Source: Acidisphaera sp. (GTDB taxonomy: Bacteria; Pseudomonadota; Alphaproteobacteria; Acetobacterales; Acetobacteraceae). Taken from it: a DNA stretch of 35,900 bases. A program made the translations under genes and the position numbers. Positions 26,375 to 35,679 of the stretch are shown one piece after another; position 1 is the first letter of the stretch; the number at the start of each line of letters is the position of its first letter. The stretch lies in NCBI GenBank assembly GCA_019240635.1, contig JAFAYA010000127.1:1-35900 (forward strand), in the 5' to 3' direction. Under the pieces are notes generated by a model. The model did not search any database, had not been told where the DNA came from, and worked only from the letters and a program-made list of their open reading frames with translations.

Positions 26375-27402
26375 ACCGCCGCCCTGGCCGCCGCCCTGGC
26401 CGGCGGCACCATGCCGTTGGCGCGGAACCAGGCGACCGCATCCTCCACCGCCTGCCGCGCCGGCCGCGGCGCGTAGCCGAGTTCCGCCCTCGCCTTGGCG
26501 GAGGAGAAGAACATCTTCTTGCGCGCCATGCGCAGATGGTCGCGCGTCACCATCGGCTCGATCCCGGCGAGCCGGGCGACGCCTTCGTTCAACAGTGCGA
26601 TCGGCCAGAGCAGCGCCTCGTGCAGGCGCAGACGCGGCCCGCGCCGCCCGGCCACCTCCTCGATGAGCGAGAGCAGCGGCAGCATCGGAAAATCCTCGCC
26701 GCCGAGGATGTATTTCTCGCCGATCCGGCCGCGCTCGAGCGCCAGGATGTGTCCTTCCGCCACGTCGTCCACGTGCACGACGTTGAGGCCGGTATCGAGA
26801 TAGGCCGGCATGCGGCCGGACGCGGCGTCGGCGATCATGCGTCCGGTCGGCGTCGGCTTGATGTCGCGCGGGCCCACCGGCGTCGAGGGATTGACGATCA
26901 CCACCGGGAGGGCGCGCTCGCGCGCCAGCGCCAGCACCGCCTGCTCGGCCAGATATTTCGAGCGCTTGTACGGGCCGATGATGGCCGACTGCGTGACCTC
27001 GGTCCGCTCGTCGGCCGGCGCGCCGCTCTTGCTGAGGCCGAGGGCGGCGACGCTGCTGCAATAGACCACGCGCTCCACCCCCGCCGACTGCGCGGCAATC
27101 ATCAGCGCCTCGGTGCCGTCAAGGTTCGCGTGCAGCATGGCGGCGGGATCGGGTACCCAGAGCCGATAATCCGCGGCGACGTGGAACAGGTAGCGGCAGC
27201 CGGCGACCGCGCGGCCGAGCGAGTCCGCGTCCCGCAGGTCGCCCTCGACCAGCTCGGCCTCGAGGCCTTGCAGGTTGCGCCGGTCGCTGCCGGCGCGCAC
27301 CAGCAGGCGCAGCCGGTGGCCACGCGCCGCCAGCGCCCGGGCGACTGCCGAGCCGACGAAGCCGGTGGCGCCGGTCACCAGGGTCGGACCCGCCTCTGTC
27401 AT
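26371..27402 (-). CDS. hpnA: Hopanoid-associated sugar epimerase HpnA
   Basis: A 343-aa NAD(P)-dependent epimerase/dehydratase (extended SDR). Seen: the Rossmann motif LVTGATGFVGSAVARALAA, the substrate Ser region VYCSSVAALG and the catalytic YKRSK (Tyr-x-x-x-Lys). HpnA occurs with HpnB in hopanoid clusters and may supply or modify a sugar, but its reaction is unproved. First gene of the operon: ATG 27402 follows GAGGAG and lies about 35 bases from a promoter-like -10. Its stop overlaps hpnB by ATGA. Confidence 0.92.
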   Translation of the reverse strand: MTEAGPTLVTGATGFVGSAVARALAARGHRLRLLVRAGSDRRNLQGLEAELVEGDLRDADSLGRAVAGCRYLFHVAADYRLWVPDPAAMLHANLDGTEALMIAAQSAGVERVVYCSSVAALGLSKSGAPADERTEVTQSAIIGPYKRSKYLAEQAVLALARERALPVVIVNPSTPVGPRDIKPTPTGRMIADAASGRMPAYLDTGLNVVHVDDVAEGHILALERGRIGEKYILGGEDFPMLPLLSLIEEVAGRRGPRLRLHEALLWPIALLNEGVARLAGIEPMVTRDHLRMARKKMFFSSAKARAELGYAPRPARQAVEDAVAWFRANGMVPPARAAARAAV

Positions 27403-27437
27403 CGCGCGCCAACTCCTCGCCGCCTTCGGGGAGGGGC

Positions 27438-27466
27438 TGTATAGCCGGAGCGTCGGCTTCCTGCAA
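27438..27466 (-). promoter_or_regulatory. Putative promoter of the hpnABCDE-shc-hpnG operon
   Basis: On the minus strand a -35-like TTGCAG (27466-27461) and a -10-like TATACA (27443-27438) are separated by exactly 17 bases, with the GAGGAG ribosome site and hpnA ATG 36 bases further on. It lies in the 81-bp divergent gap with hpnL. Matches are moderate, so support is position plus spacing. Confidence 0.5.
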
Positions 27467-27483
27467 TCCGGGCGTTGGTGTAG

Positions 27484-28482
27484 GTGCGGCGGCGCTTTCG
27501 GATCGCTCCGTTGAAGACCCTCTCCGTCGTGCTCGCCCTCGCCGGGCTGGCGCTCGGCACGTTGCTGGTCGGCTGGATCGGCTTCGCCCGGGTGGCCCAG
27601 GCCACGCTCTCGGTCGGTTGGGGCGGCTTCGCCCTGCTGGCGGTCTGGCAGGCCGTGCTGTTTGGCGTCCTCGGCTTCGCCTGGCACGCGGTCCTGCCGT
27701 CCGGCACGGCGCCGGTGCGGCTGGCCGCCTGGGCGCGCATGGTGCGCGACGCCGCGGGCACCTGCCTGCCGTTCTCACAGATGGGCGCCTTCCTGTTCGG
27801 CGCCCGGGCGCTGAGCCTGCACGGCGTCTCCTGGACCCGGGCCGCCGCCTCCACCGTCGTGGACGTCACGGCCGAGTTCCTGGGCCAGATCGGCTTCGCG
27901 GCACTCGGGCTGGCGGTGCTGCTGGGCCGGGTGCCGGACTCCGCACTGACGCGGCCGCTGGCCGCCGGGCTCGGGCTGGCGCTCGCGGCCGCGGCCGGGT
28001 TCGTCGGCGCGCAGCTCGGCGCGGGGCGGGCGTTCCGGCTGCTCGCCCGTCGCATCGCCGCGGGCTGGGTACATGGCGCGGTGCTGCACGTGGACGCGCT
28101 GCAGTCGGAGCTGGCAGGCCTGTATCGGCGGGGGCCGCGCCTGGCGCTTGCGGTCGGGCTGCACGGCCTCGCCTGGATCGGCACGGGGGCCGGCACCTGG
28201 ATCGCCTACCGGCTGCTCGGCGCCGACATCGACCTGTCCGTCGGCCTGGCGGTCGAGGGCCTGACCGACGCGCTGCTCGGCGTCGCCTTCCTCGTTCCGG
28301 GCTACGCCGGCGTGCAGGAGGCGGGCTACGCAACGATCGGTGCCATCTTCGGCCTGCCGCCGGAACTCTCCCTGGGCGTGTCGCTGCTGCGCCGCGCGCG
28401 CGACCTGGCGCTCGGCGTGCCGATCCTGCTCTCCTGGCAGTTGCTCGAAGCGCGGCGGGTCGGCGCGACGGGACGCGCGTGA
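27484..28482 (+). CDS. hpnL: HpnL-type flippase-like membrane protein
   Basis: A 332-aa integral membrane protein of the lysylphosphatidylglycerol synthase transmembrane/flippase-like group (HpnL subgroup). About eight helices are visible, with VVDVTAEFLGQIGFAALGLAVL and the C-terminal FLVPGYAGVQEAGYATIGAIFGLP, the usual conserved loop of this family. HpnL has been tied to hopanoid biology, possibly lipid movement; the mechanism is unproved. Divergent from hpnA, supporting the assignment. GTG 27484 is used; TTG 27511 is possible. Confidence 0.85.
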   Translation: MRRRFRIAPLKTLSVVLALAGLALGTLLVGWIGFARVAQATLSVGWGGFALLAVWQAVLFGVLGFAWHAVLPSGTAPVRLAAWARMVRDAAGTCLPFSQMGAFLFGARALSLHGVSWTRAAASTVVDVTAEFLGQIGFAALGLAVLLGRVPDSALTRPLAAGLGLALAAAAGFVGAQLGAGRAFRLLARRIAAGWVHGAVLHVDALQSELAGLYRRGPRLALAVGLHGLAWIGTGAGTWIAYRLLGADIDLSVGLAVEGLTDALLGVAFLVPGYAGVQEAGYATIGAIFGLPPELSLGVSLLRRARDLALGVPILLSWQLLEARRVGATGRA

Positions 28483-28589
28483 GCGAGCCTGCTTTGCCCG
28501 GCGATCACGCCTTGGCGAGCGGTACCGATCGGAGCTTGCGCGGCACCCGCGGCCGGCGACCCTGGACCCCTGCAGCGAGGAGCGCCGCG

Positions 28590-30137
28590 GTGTCCGCAAA
28601 TCTCGACCCCGCCGGACGCGAGCCGACCGAGATCGAGCTGAAGCTGCTGATGACGCCCGACGCGCGCGCGCTGCTCGCCGAGCATCCCGCGTTCGGGCAA
28701 GCGACGCCCGCCGAGACGCGCCACCAGGTCACCGCCTATTTCGACACCGCCGATTTCGCGCTCTCCCGCAGAGGCATCAGCCTGCGGGTCCGGCGCGACG
28801 GAGATCGGCGCATCCAGACCGTGAAGCTGGCCGACGCGGCGGACGGTGCCGCGGCCCGCCGGGGCGAGTGGGAATGGCCGGTCGAGCAGGACGGGCCCGA
28901 CCTCGGCCTGCTGGCGCAGACGCCGGTCGGCGGCATGGCCGGCACCTACCTGGGCGGCGCGCTCGAGCCGGTCTTCACCACGGACATCCGGCGCACGGTA
29001 CGCCGCATCGGTTTGGATGGCGGGACCGTCACGGAGGCGGCGTTCGACGACGGCGCGATCCTCGCCGGCGCGGCACGCGAGCCGGTGAGCGAGCTGGAAC
29101 TCGAGCTCAAGGACGGCCCGCCCGGTCCGCTCTATCGGTTCGCGCTCGCGCTGCACGCCTGCGTTCCCTTCACCATCGGCAGCGAAAGCAAGGCGGCCCG
29201 TGGCTATCGCCTGAGGACGGGGCATTCCCCGGCCGCCGTGAAGGCCGCCGATCCCCGTGTCGAGCGCGATCTCGGCAGCGCCGAGGCCATCCGCGTGATC
29301 GTCGGCTCGGCACTCGGCCACCTGCTGGCCAACCAGCCGGCGGCAGCCGCCGGCGACGCCGAGGGCGTGCACCAGATGCGCGTCGCGATCCGTCGCCTGC
29401 GCGCCGCCCTCGTGCTGTTCGAGCGGCACCTCGAGCCGCACGCGAACGCACAATTCGAGGCGGAGCTGAAGCGCCTCAGCGAGGTTTTTGGGGCGGCGAG
29501 GGACTGGGACGTCTTCTGCCTGGAGACGCTGGACCGGGCGCGGCACGAGGCGGCCGGCCACGCCTGGATCGAGCCGCTCGAGCCGCTCGCCCGATCCGAA
29601 CGACGAGCCGCGCACCACCGCCTGACCGACGAGCTTGGCCGACCGGCCGTCACCGGTCTCGTCCTCGGCCTGGCGGCCTGGAGCGAGGCCGCCGAGACAC
29701 TGCCCGGCCTGCTCGGCGATCAGGCATTGCGCCGGCCGCTCGCCGATATCGCCCCGGAGCTGCTCGACCGGCTCGCCCGCAAGGCGGCCAGGCGGGGTCG
29801 CCACATCGACCGGCACTCGGTCGACGACCTGCACGCGCTGCGCAAGTCCCTCAAGAAGCTCCGCTACAGCGTGGACTATCTCGGCGGGCAGTATCGCCGC
29901 CGCGCGGTCCGCGCCTATCTGCGCGGCTGCAAGGACCTGCAGCAGCTACTCGGCACCATCAACGACGCGGCCGTCGCGATCGGCCTGGCCGAGCGGCTCG
30001 CCGGCAGCCATCCCGGCGACCTGGCTCCCGCCGTGGCCGCGCTCGCGACCTGGAGCGGCAAGCGCCGCGACAAGGCCCGGCGCCGCCTCGCCGGCGCCTG
30101 GGCCGATTTCAAGGACACGCGGCCCTTCTGGACCTGA
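28590..30137 (+). CDS. CYTH and CHAD domain protein (triphosphatase-like, YgiF type)
   Basis: A 515-aa soluble protein. The N-terminal CYTH domain (about residues 10-205) carries the ExExK signature E14-I-E16-L-K18 and tunnel Arg/Lys residues such as SLRVRRDGDRRIQTVKLAD. The C-terminal CHAD domain (about 225-510) has the His-rich helices VHQMRVAIRRLRAAL and DDLHALRKSLKKLRYSVDYL. Relatives hydrolyse inorganic triphosphate, and CHAD binds polyphosphate. A role in polyphosphate metabolism or granule binding is likely but not proved. GTG 28590 follows GAGGAG; the gene begins 107 bases after hpnL. Confidence 0.9.
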   Translation: MSANLDPAGREPTEIELKLLMTPDARALLAEHPAFGQATPAETRHQVTAYFDTADFALSRRGISLRVRRDGDRRIQTVKLADAADGAAARRGEWEWPVEQDGPDLGLLAQTPVGGMAGTYLGGALEPVFTTDIRRTVRRIGLDGGTVTEAAFDDGAILAGAAREPVSELELELKDGPPGPLYRFALALHACVPFTIGSESKAARGYRLRTGHSPAAVKAADPRVERDLGSAEAIRVIVGSALGHLLANQPAAAAGDAEGVHQMRVAIRRLRAALVLFERHLEPHANAQFEAELKRLSEVFGAARDWDVFCLETLDRARHEAAGHAWIEPLEPLARSERRAAHHRLTDELGRPAVTGLVLGLAAWSEAAETLPGLLGDQALRRPLADIAPELLDRLARKAARRGRHIDRHSVDDLHALRKSLKKLRYSVDYLGGQYRRRAVRAYLRGCKDLQQLLGTINDAAVAIGLAERLAGSHPGDLAPAVAALATWSGKRRDKARRRLAGAWADFKDTRPFWT

Positions 30138-30223
30138 CGCCCGGTTCCGGCGGACCGCGCGCGGAAACGTCCGGCCGGCGCCGGCGTTTGCGCCGCGCCG
30201 ACAAGGACTTTTCGGGACACTCC

Positions 30224-31333
30224 ATGACCAGTGCGCGTATCGATCCCGCCGAGGATGACGGGCCGATTCTCGACCCGAAGCTGGTCGCCAGGGCCGCCCG
30301 GCTGCGCTACGTCACCGATCGCTCCCCGGGGTATCGGCGCGTTCGCGAAGGTGACGGCTTCGCGTATCTGGATACCGATGGAGAGCCGGTCGCCGACGAG
30401 GAGACGCTCGCCCGCATCCGCAAGCTCGCCATTCCGCCGGCCTACACCGATGTGTGGATCTGCCGCGCGGCAAACGGCCACCTCCAGGCCGTCGGGCGGG
30501 ATGCGCGAGGACGCAAGCAGTACCGCTACCATCCGCGATGGCGCGCCGTGCGCGACGAGGCGAAGTACAGCAAGATGCTGCTGTTCGGCCGCGTGCTGCC
30601 AAAAATCCGCCGGCAGGTGGAGCACGATCTCGGCCTGCCCGGCCTGCCCCGCGAAAAAGTGCTCGCCGCGATCGTGCGCCTGCTCGAGAAGACGCTCGTG
30701 CGCATCGGCAACGAGGAATATGCGAAAACCAACAAGAGCTTCGGCCTGACCACGCTGCGCAACCGCCACGTCCGCATCACCGGCACCCGGATGACGTTCG
30801 ACTTCCGCGGCAAGAGCGGCATCCACCACCAGATCGATCTCACCGACCGGCGGCTCGCCGCGATCGTGAGGCGCTGCCGCGATATCCCCGGCCAGGAGCT
30901 GTTCCAGTATTTCGATGACGCCGGCGAACGCCACAGCCTGGGATCGGAGGACGTCAACGAGTATCTGCGGCAAATCTCGGAGGAGGAGATCACGGCGAAG
31001 GATTTCCGCACCTGGGCGGCCACCAATCTGGCCGCGCTGGCACTCACCGAGCTGGAGGCGTTCGACAGCCAGGCCAAGGCCAAGAAGAACGTCGTGCAGG
31101 CGGTCGAAGCCGTCTCGAAGATGCTCGGCAACACGCCGGCGATCTGCCGAAAATGCTACATCCATCCGGCGATCTTCGACGGCTACCTGGACGGCAGCCT
31201 CATCGAGGGGCTCAAGGCCCGGGCGGATGATCTTCTGTCTCATCCGACCGACGCGCTGACCGCGGAAGAGGTTGCGGTCACCGCCTTCCTCAGCCGGCGG
31301 CTGGGCCAGGCCATGGAGCAGGGCTCGGCCTGA
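30224..31333 (+). CDS. DNA topoisomerase IB (poxvirus type)
   Basis: A 369-aa type IB topoisomerase that nicks one strand through a 3'-phosphotyrosine and relaxes supercoils. Seen: RKQYRYHPRWRAVRDEAKY, the core VRIGNEEYAKTNKSFGLTTL with the catalytic Arg and Lys region, KDFRTWAATNLAAL, and the nucleophile Tyr312 in CRKCYIHPAIFDGY. Length matches the bacterial enzymes, which are non-essential accessories to gyrase and TopA. ATG 30224 has only a weak ribosome site. It is followed by a series of perfect hairpins before the convergent tyrA. Confidence 0.94.
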   Translation: MTSARIDPAEDDGPILDPKLVARAARLRYVTDRSPGYRRVREGDGFAYLDTDGEPVADEETLARIRKLAIPPAYTDVWICRAANGHLQAVGRDARGRKQYRYHPRWRAVRDEAKYSKMLLFGRVLPKIRRQVEHDLGLPGLPREKVLAAIVRLLEKTLVRIGNEEYAKTNKSFGLTTLRNRHVRITGTRMTFDFRGKSGIHHQIDLTDRRLAAIVRRCRDIPGQELFQYFDDAGERHSLGSEDVNEYLRQISEEEITAKDFRTWAATNLAALALTELEAFDSQAKAKKNVVQAVEAVSKMLGNTPAICRKCYIHPAIFDGYLDGSLIEGLKARADDLLSHPTDALTAEEVAVTAFLSRRLGQAMEQGSA

Positions 31334-31338
31334 ACAGG

Positions 31339-31359
31339 CCAGGGGGCTCTGCCCCCTGG
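31339..31359. terminator. Perfect hairpin just after the topoisomerase IB stop
   Basis: Stem CCAGGGGGC / GCCCCCTGG (9 bp) with a TCT loop, six bases after the stop. No T-run. Best terminator candidate for the topoisomerase transcript. Confidence 0.5.
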
Positions 31360-31366
31360 ATCCCCG

Positions 31367-31385
31367 GCAAAGGCAGGGCCTTTGC
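31367..31385. terminator. Second perfect hairpin, downstream of topoisomerase IB
   Basis: Stem GCAAAGGC / GCCTTTGC (8 bp) with an AGG loop, seven bases after the previous hairpin. The right arm contains CTTTGC; a weak U-rich end is possible. Confidence 0.4.
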
Positions 31386-31391
31386 AATCCT

Positions 31392-31505
31392 TCACTTGAG
31401 TAAAGGGGCCTGGGGCATTGCCCCAGCGGGGTCAGGGGCGGAGTGGGCCAAGGTTCCGCGGGCGAAGCCCGTGGAATTGCCCGCGGAGGGAGCGCCCCTG
31501 GCCTT
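31392..31505. repeat. Dispersed structured repeat, copy 2
   Basis: About 114 bp, nearly identical to 10103-10217. It has the same hairpin CTGGGGC-ATT-GCCCCAG (31410-31426) and nested stems: outer CAGGGGCG/CGCCCCTG (31433-31440 with 31493-31500) and inner TCCGCGGGC/GCCCGCGGA (31455-31463 with 31479-31487). One C is missing from the outer left arm relative to copy 1. As in copy 1, it sits between two convergent genes, here topoisomerase IB and tyrA, and touches the tyrA stop codon. A short open frame through it is not a gene. Confidence 0.88.
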
Positions 31506-32392
31506 CAGGCTTGCTTCAGCTCGATCAGGCTCCGACGGATCTTGCGGCCGCGCTCAACGCGATCCTCGATATAGGCGGCGTCCCCCCAGCGCACCGCGCG
31601 CGCCATGGCCTGCGCGTCCTCCGTGAAGCGCGCCAGCATCTCCAGCAGCGCCTCGCGGTTGTTGAGGAAGATGTCCCGCCACATCACCGGATCGGAGGCG
31701 GCGATGCGCGTGAAGTCGCGAAACCCGCTGGCGGCGAATTGCAGCACCTCCCGGCGGCTCTCGTCGGCCAGGTCGTCCGCCGTGCCGCATATCGTGAAAG
31801 CGAGGAGGTGGGGCAGGTGGCTGACGATCGCCAGCACGCGGTCGTGGTGGCCCGGCTCCATCGTCGCGATCATCGATCCGCAGCGGCGCCACAGCTCGGC
31901 GATCTTGTCGCAGGCCGCCTCGTCGGTGCCCGGCGGCGGCGCGAGCAAGGCCCATCGGCCCTGGAACAGCGTCGTGAACCCGGCATCCGGGCCGGAATAT
32001 TCGGTGCCGGCGACGGGATGCGCGGGTACGAAGTGCACCCCCGCCGGCACCAGCGGGCCGACGTCGCGGATCACCGACTGCTTGGTCGATCCGACATCGG
32101 TGAGGATCGCGCCCTTCGACAGATGCGGCGCGATCGCCTCGGCGAGCGACGCGAAGGCGCCCACCGGCGCGCACAGCATGACGCAGTCCGCACCGGCGAC
32201 CGCGCGTCCGGGATCGGCCTCCACCCGGTCGACGATGCCCAGTTCGGCCACGCGATCGAGCGTGCGCTGCGTGCGGGCACTGGCGACCACCTCGCCGGCG
32301 AGGTCGCCGCGTTCGCGGGCGATGCGCGCCACCGAACTGCCGATGAGACCGATGCCGATCAGGGCCAGGCGCCGAAACAGCGGATCAGGCAT
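31505..32392 (-). CDS. tyrA: Prephenate/arogenate dehydrogenase
   Basis: Oxidative decarboxylation of prephenate (or arogenate) in tyrosine synthesis. Seen in 295 aa: N-terminal Rossmann [31 protein letters not shown], the family motif [17 protein letters not shown] with the catalytic His, and the helical dimer domain with [14 protein letters not shown]. No ACT domain follows, so feedback control by this protein alone is not evident. ATG 32392 lies 8 bases inside the hisC end, implying coupling. Whether prephenate or arogenate, NAD or NADP is used cannot be told. Confidence 0.93.
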   Translation of the reverse strand: MPDPLFRRLALIGIGLIGSSVARIARERGDLAGEVVASARTQRTLDRVAELGIVDRVEADPGRAVAGADCVMLCAPVGAFASLAEAIAPHLSKGAILTDVGSTKQSVIRDVGPLVPAGVHFVPAHPVAGTEYSGPDAGFTTLFQGRWALLAPPPGTDEAACDKIAELWRRCGSMIATMEPGHHDRVLAIVSHLPHLLAFTICGTADDLADESRREVLQFAASGFRDFTRIAASDPVMWRDIFLNNREALLEMLARFTEDAQAMARAVRWGDAAYIEDRVERGRKIRRSLIELKQA

Positions 32393-33482
32393 CCGCCCTC
32401 TGACCAGCCATGAAGGTCGCCAGCGTCTCGGCCACCAGGCCGCATTCCTCGGCGGTGCCGATGGTGATGCGCAGGCAGTGCGGCAGGCCGTAGGCGCCGA
32501 CCCGGCGGGCGATCAGCCCGCGCCGCTTGAGGAACTCGTCGGCGGCCTCGGCGCGGGCCCGTGTGGCAAAATCGGCGAGCACGAAATTGCCTTCGCTCGG
32601 CCACACCTTGATCCCGACCTCGCCTAGCGCCGCGGTCAGCTTCGCCCGGTATTCGGCATTGTGGGCGCGCCCCTTCTCGACCCAGCCCGGCTCGGCGAGT
32701 GCGGCGATGCCGGCCTCCTGGGCCGCGGCATTCACGTTGAACGGGCTGCGCACCCGGTTCAGCACGTCGATCACGCGCGGCGGGCCGTAGCACCAGCCGA
32801 GCCGCATCCCGCCCAGCCCGAAAATCTTGCTGAATGTCCGCGTCATCACGGTGTCATCGCCGGCATCGACCAGCCGGATGCCCGGCTCGTAGTCCGGCCG
32901 CTCGACGTATTCGGCGTACGCGGCGTCCAGCACCAGCAGCACGTCAGCGGGCAGGCCGGCGCGCAGCCGCTCGACCTCGCGGGACGGCAGCATGCTGCCG
33001 GTCGGGTTGTTGGGATTGGCGAGGAACACCAGCCGCGTCGCCGGCGAGACCGCCGCGAGCATGGCATCGACATCCGCGGTCAGGTCGCGCTCGCGCGTCT
33101 TGACGACGCGGCTTCCGGCGTATTGCCCGGCGATCTGATAGATGCTGAAGCCGTGCTCGGTCATGATCAGCTCGGTGCCCGGGCCGCCATACGCGAGGCA
33201 GAGCTGGTAGATCAGGTCGTCCGAGCCGGCGCCGCAGACGATCCGCTCGGGATCGAGCCCGAACCGCGCGCCGATCGCCCGCCGCAGCTCCGTGCAGGCG
33301 CCATCCGGGTAGAGGTGCAGCGCGCCGCCGAGGCGAGCGTAGGCCTCCTTCGCGCCGGGCGGGGCGCCGAACGCGCCCTCGTTGGACGAGAGCTTGTGGA
33401 TGCGGTTGACGCCGGGGATCGTCGACTCGCCGCCGACATAGGGCGCGATCTCCAGGATCTCCGGCCGCGGACGCACGCTCAT
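32385..33482 (-). CDS. hisC: Histidinol-phosphate/aromatic aminotransferase
   Basis: A 365-aa fold-type I PLP enzyme of the HisC group. Seen: [18 protein letters not shown] at the N-terminus, [14 protein letters not shown], the Schiff-base Lys219 in [15 protein letters not shown], and [10 protein letters not shown] near the C-terminus with the substrate Arg. It lies between chorismate mutase and tyrA, which suggests that transamination of aromatic keto acids (phenylpyruvate, hydroxyphenylpyruvate or prephenate) may be its main role, with histidine synthesis possible as well. ATG 33482 overlaps the upstream stop by ATGA. Confidence 0.92.
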   Translation of the reverse strand: MSVRPRPEILEIAPYVGGESTIPGVNRIHKLSSNEGAFGAPPGAKEAYARLGGALHLYPDGACTELRRAIGARFGLDPERIVCGAGSDDLIYQLCLAYGGPGTELIMTEHGFSIYQIAGQYAGSRVVKTRERDLTADVDAMLAAVSPATRLVFLANPNNPTGSMLPSREVERLRAGLPADVLLVLDAAYAEYVERPDYEPGIRLVDAGDDTVMTRTFSKIFGLGGMRLGWCYGPPRVIDVLNRVRSPFNVNAAAQEAGIAALAEPGWVEKGRAHNAEYRAKLTAALGEVGIKVWPSEGNFVLADFATRARAEAADEFLKRRGLIARRVGAYGLPHCLRITIGTAEECGLVAETLATFMAGQRADA

Positions 33483-34375
33483 TGTGCCTCTCCGCCGACC
33501 GGCACGGCATAAGCGCCGAGAACGAGAGCCGGGCGCTGCAGCGCCGTGAGCGCGCGCAGCCGGTCATCGTCGTCCTGCACGTAGCCCTGAACGTCGACCA
33601 GCGCGCGCGCTTCGGCCGCTCCCGGCTCGCGCCGGAGAATGATCGCGCCGGGCGACAATCCCGCATTTTCCAATGCCGCAGCCAGGCTGGCGCGGCTGAG
33701 CTGGGACGAGAGTTCCAGGCCGAGGAGCGAACGATCCCGCCCGCTCGCATCCGGCGCAATCGAGGCCGCGATCAGCGCCTGCGCGCGCGGCGCACCCTCC
33801 GGCCGCGGCGCCCAGAACGGCAGGCGCGCGACGATGCGGATGCGCGGCTCGTCGCGCTGGAGCAGGGCCGTCCACCACGCGGCGGACAACGGCTCGCCTT
33901 CGGCGGGAAGCGGCAGGACCGCCGCGCCCGCGGCTCCGGCGCTCAGCTCGGCGAGCGCCTGGGCCGGGCTGCCGTGCACCCGCAGCGGCGTGAGCGCGCC
34001 GAAATGCTCGCGGGCGATCTGCACGAGGGCGCTGCCGGGCTCAGTGTCGCAGACCGCGATCGAGAAGTCGCCCTGCATGGCCGTGGTGCCGGCGAACAGC
34101 TCTCGCCAGATGCGGACCAGCGCCTGGCGCGGCAGGCCGCCGGAATGACGGCCGAGCAGCCGCCGCAGGATCGACGCCTCGCGGCCGGGCCGCAGCGCGA
34201 CCAGCCCGGCCCGCTTGGCGGCAGCGATCCGCTCGACCGCCTCGGCCCGGCGGATCAGCAGGTCGTGCAGCGCGTCATCGAGCTCGTCGAGTTCGGCACG
34301 CACCACCGCGAGATCCTCGCCTTGCGGTGCCGGTAGGACCGCCTTCAGTTCGGCGCTGGACAGGATGGCAGACAT
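33479..34375 (-). CDS. Chorismate mutase with shortened prephenate dehydratase-like and ACT-like C-terminus
   Basis: A 298-aa protein. Residues about 15-101 are an AroQ-type chorismate mutase: Arg26, an Arg at 42/43, Lys54, Arg65-Glu66 and Gln101 line up with the E. coli P-protein active-site residues 11, 28, 39, 51-52 and 88. Residues about 102-195 resemble one lobe of prephenate dehydratase but are too short and lack the TRF motif. Residues about 213-298 look like an ACT domain ([19 protein letters not shown], then [16 protein letters not shown]). So mutase activity is likely, dehydratase activity unlikely, and amino-acid binding possible. It heads the operon with hisC and tyrA. ATG 34375 has a weak ribosome site. 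Confidence 0.82.
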   Translation of the reverse strand: MSAILSSAELKAVLPAPQGEDLAVVRAELDELDDALHDLLIRRAEAVERIAAAKRAGLVALRPGREASILRRLLGRHSGGLPRQALVRIWRELFAGTTAMQGDFSIAVCDTEPGSALVQIAREHFGALTPLRVHGSPAQALAELSAGAAGAAVLPLPAEGEPLSAAWWTALLQRDEPRIRIVARLPFWAPRPEGAPRAQALIAASIAPDASGRDRSLLGLELSSQLSRASLAAALENAGLSPGAIILRREPGAAEARALVDVQGYVQDDDDRLRALTALQRPALVLGAYAVPVGGEAQ

Positions 34376-34521
34376 GGAATGGCTGATGGGGGCCGACCGG
34401 ATGCGCCGACAGAGATAGCCGAAGCGCTCCCGCCTGCCTACCCGCCAGGGGGTGTGCCGCGCCGACGCCCGGTCGCGTGCCGGTTGCGTCGCCGGGGGGC
34501 GCGCCCTATGCACGTCGGGCA

Positions 34522-35679
34522 ATGGACCACCCGGAGACGCTCAGCGAAATCCGCCACGACCACGCGGTCTTCGAGGAAGGCCTCGCGCTGGAGTGCGGCG
34601 TCCGGCTGCGCCGGCTCGTCGTGGCGTACCGCACCTACGGCCGGCTGAACGCGGACCGCTCCAATGCGGTGCTCGTCTGCCACGCGCTGACCGGCGACCA
34701 GTATGTCGCCGAGCGGCATCCGATCACCGGACGCCCGGGCTGGTGGGATCTGGTGGTCGGACCGGGCAAGCCGGTGGACACCGACCGCTTCTGCGTCATC
34801 TGCGCCAATGTCCTCGGCGGCTGCATGGGCTCGACCGGACCGGCCAGCGCGCGCGATGACGCGCCCGCCGGTTCACCGGATGCGCCGCTCTGGGGCACCG
34901 ACTTCCCGCCGGTGACGGTCCGCGACATGGTGCGCGCGCAGAAGCGCCTGGTCGATCATCTCGGGATCAGCCGGCTGTTCGCCGTTATCGGCGGATCGAT
35001 GGGCGGCATGCAGGTGCTGGAGTGGGCCGCCGCCTATCCGGACAGCGTGTTCGCCGCCGTGCCGATCGCCGCCGCGGCCTACCACTCCGCGCAGAACATC
35101 GCCTTCCATGAAGTCGGCCGGCAGGCGATCTTCGCTGATCCCGACTGGCAGGGCGGACAATACCGGCAGAGCGGCCGGGTCCCGGCGCGCGGGCTCGCGG
35201 TCGCCCGCATGGCCGCGCACATCACCTATCTCAGCGAGCAGGCGCTCACGCGAAAATTCGGCCGCCGTCTGCGCACCGGCCAGGCGATCAGCCTGTTCGG
35301 CGACATGTTTGAGGTCGAGAGCTATCTGCGCCATCAGGGCAGCACGTTCGTCAGCCGCTTCGACGCGAATTCCTATCTGACGATCACCCGGGCGATGGAC
35401 TATTTCGACCTGGCCGCAGAGCACGGCAACGACCTCGCGCGCGCCTTCGCCGGCACGCCGACCCGGTTCTGCGTGATCTCCTTCAGCTCGGACTGGCTGT
35501 TTCCGACCGCCGAATCCCGCGCGATCGCCCGTGCGCTGAACCGCGCGGCGGCCAACGTGAGCTTCGTCGAGATCGCTTCCGACAAGGGCCACGACGCCTT
35601 CCTGCTGGACGAGCCGGACTTCCACCGCACGCTGGAAGGGTTTCTCGGCGGCTGCGCGGAGCACGCCGGCCTGGCATGA
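34522..35679 (+). CDS. metX: Homoserine O-acetyltransferase
   Basis: Acylates homoserine in methionine synthesis. An alpha/beta-hydrolase of 385 aa. Seen: [27 protein letters not shown], the nucleophile elbow GGSMGG with Ser159, Asp324 in SSDWLFP and His357 in DKGHDAFLL, completing the triad. [14 protein letters not shown] is also typical. Acetyl versus succinyl use cannot be settled by eye. ATG 34522 is favoured over an upstream in-frame start on alignment grounds. Divergent from the chorismate mutase gene; metW follows with an ATGA overlap. Confidence 0.94.
   Translation: MDHPETLSEIRHDHAVFEEGLALECGVRLRRLVVAYRTYGRLNADRSNAVLVCHALTGDQYVAERHPITGRPGWWDLVVGPGKPVDTDRFCVICANVLGGCMGSTGPASARDDAPAGSPDAPLWGTDFPPVTVRDMVRAQKRLVDHLGISRLFAVIGGSMGGMQVLEWAAAYPDSVFAAVPIAAAAYHSAQNIAFHEVGRQAIFADPDWQGGQYRQSGRVPARGLAVARMAAHITYLSEQALTRKFGRRLRTGQAISLFGDMFEVESYLRHQGSTFVSRFDANSYLTITRAMDYFDLAAEHGNDLARAFAGTPTRFCVISFSSDWLFPTAESRAIARALNRAAANVSFVEIASDKGHDAFLLDEPDFHRTLEGFLGGCAEHAGLA

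Noticed and set aside
31396-31626. Short open frame starting SKGAWGIAPAGSG
   Set aside because: It is a translation of the dispersed repeat running on into the antisense of tyrA; copy 1 gives a different frame after the indel, so it is not under protein selection.
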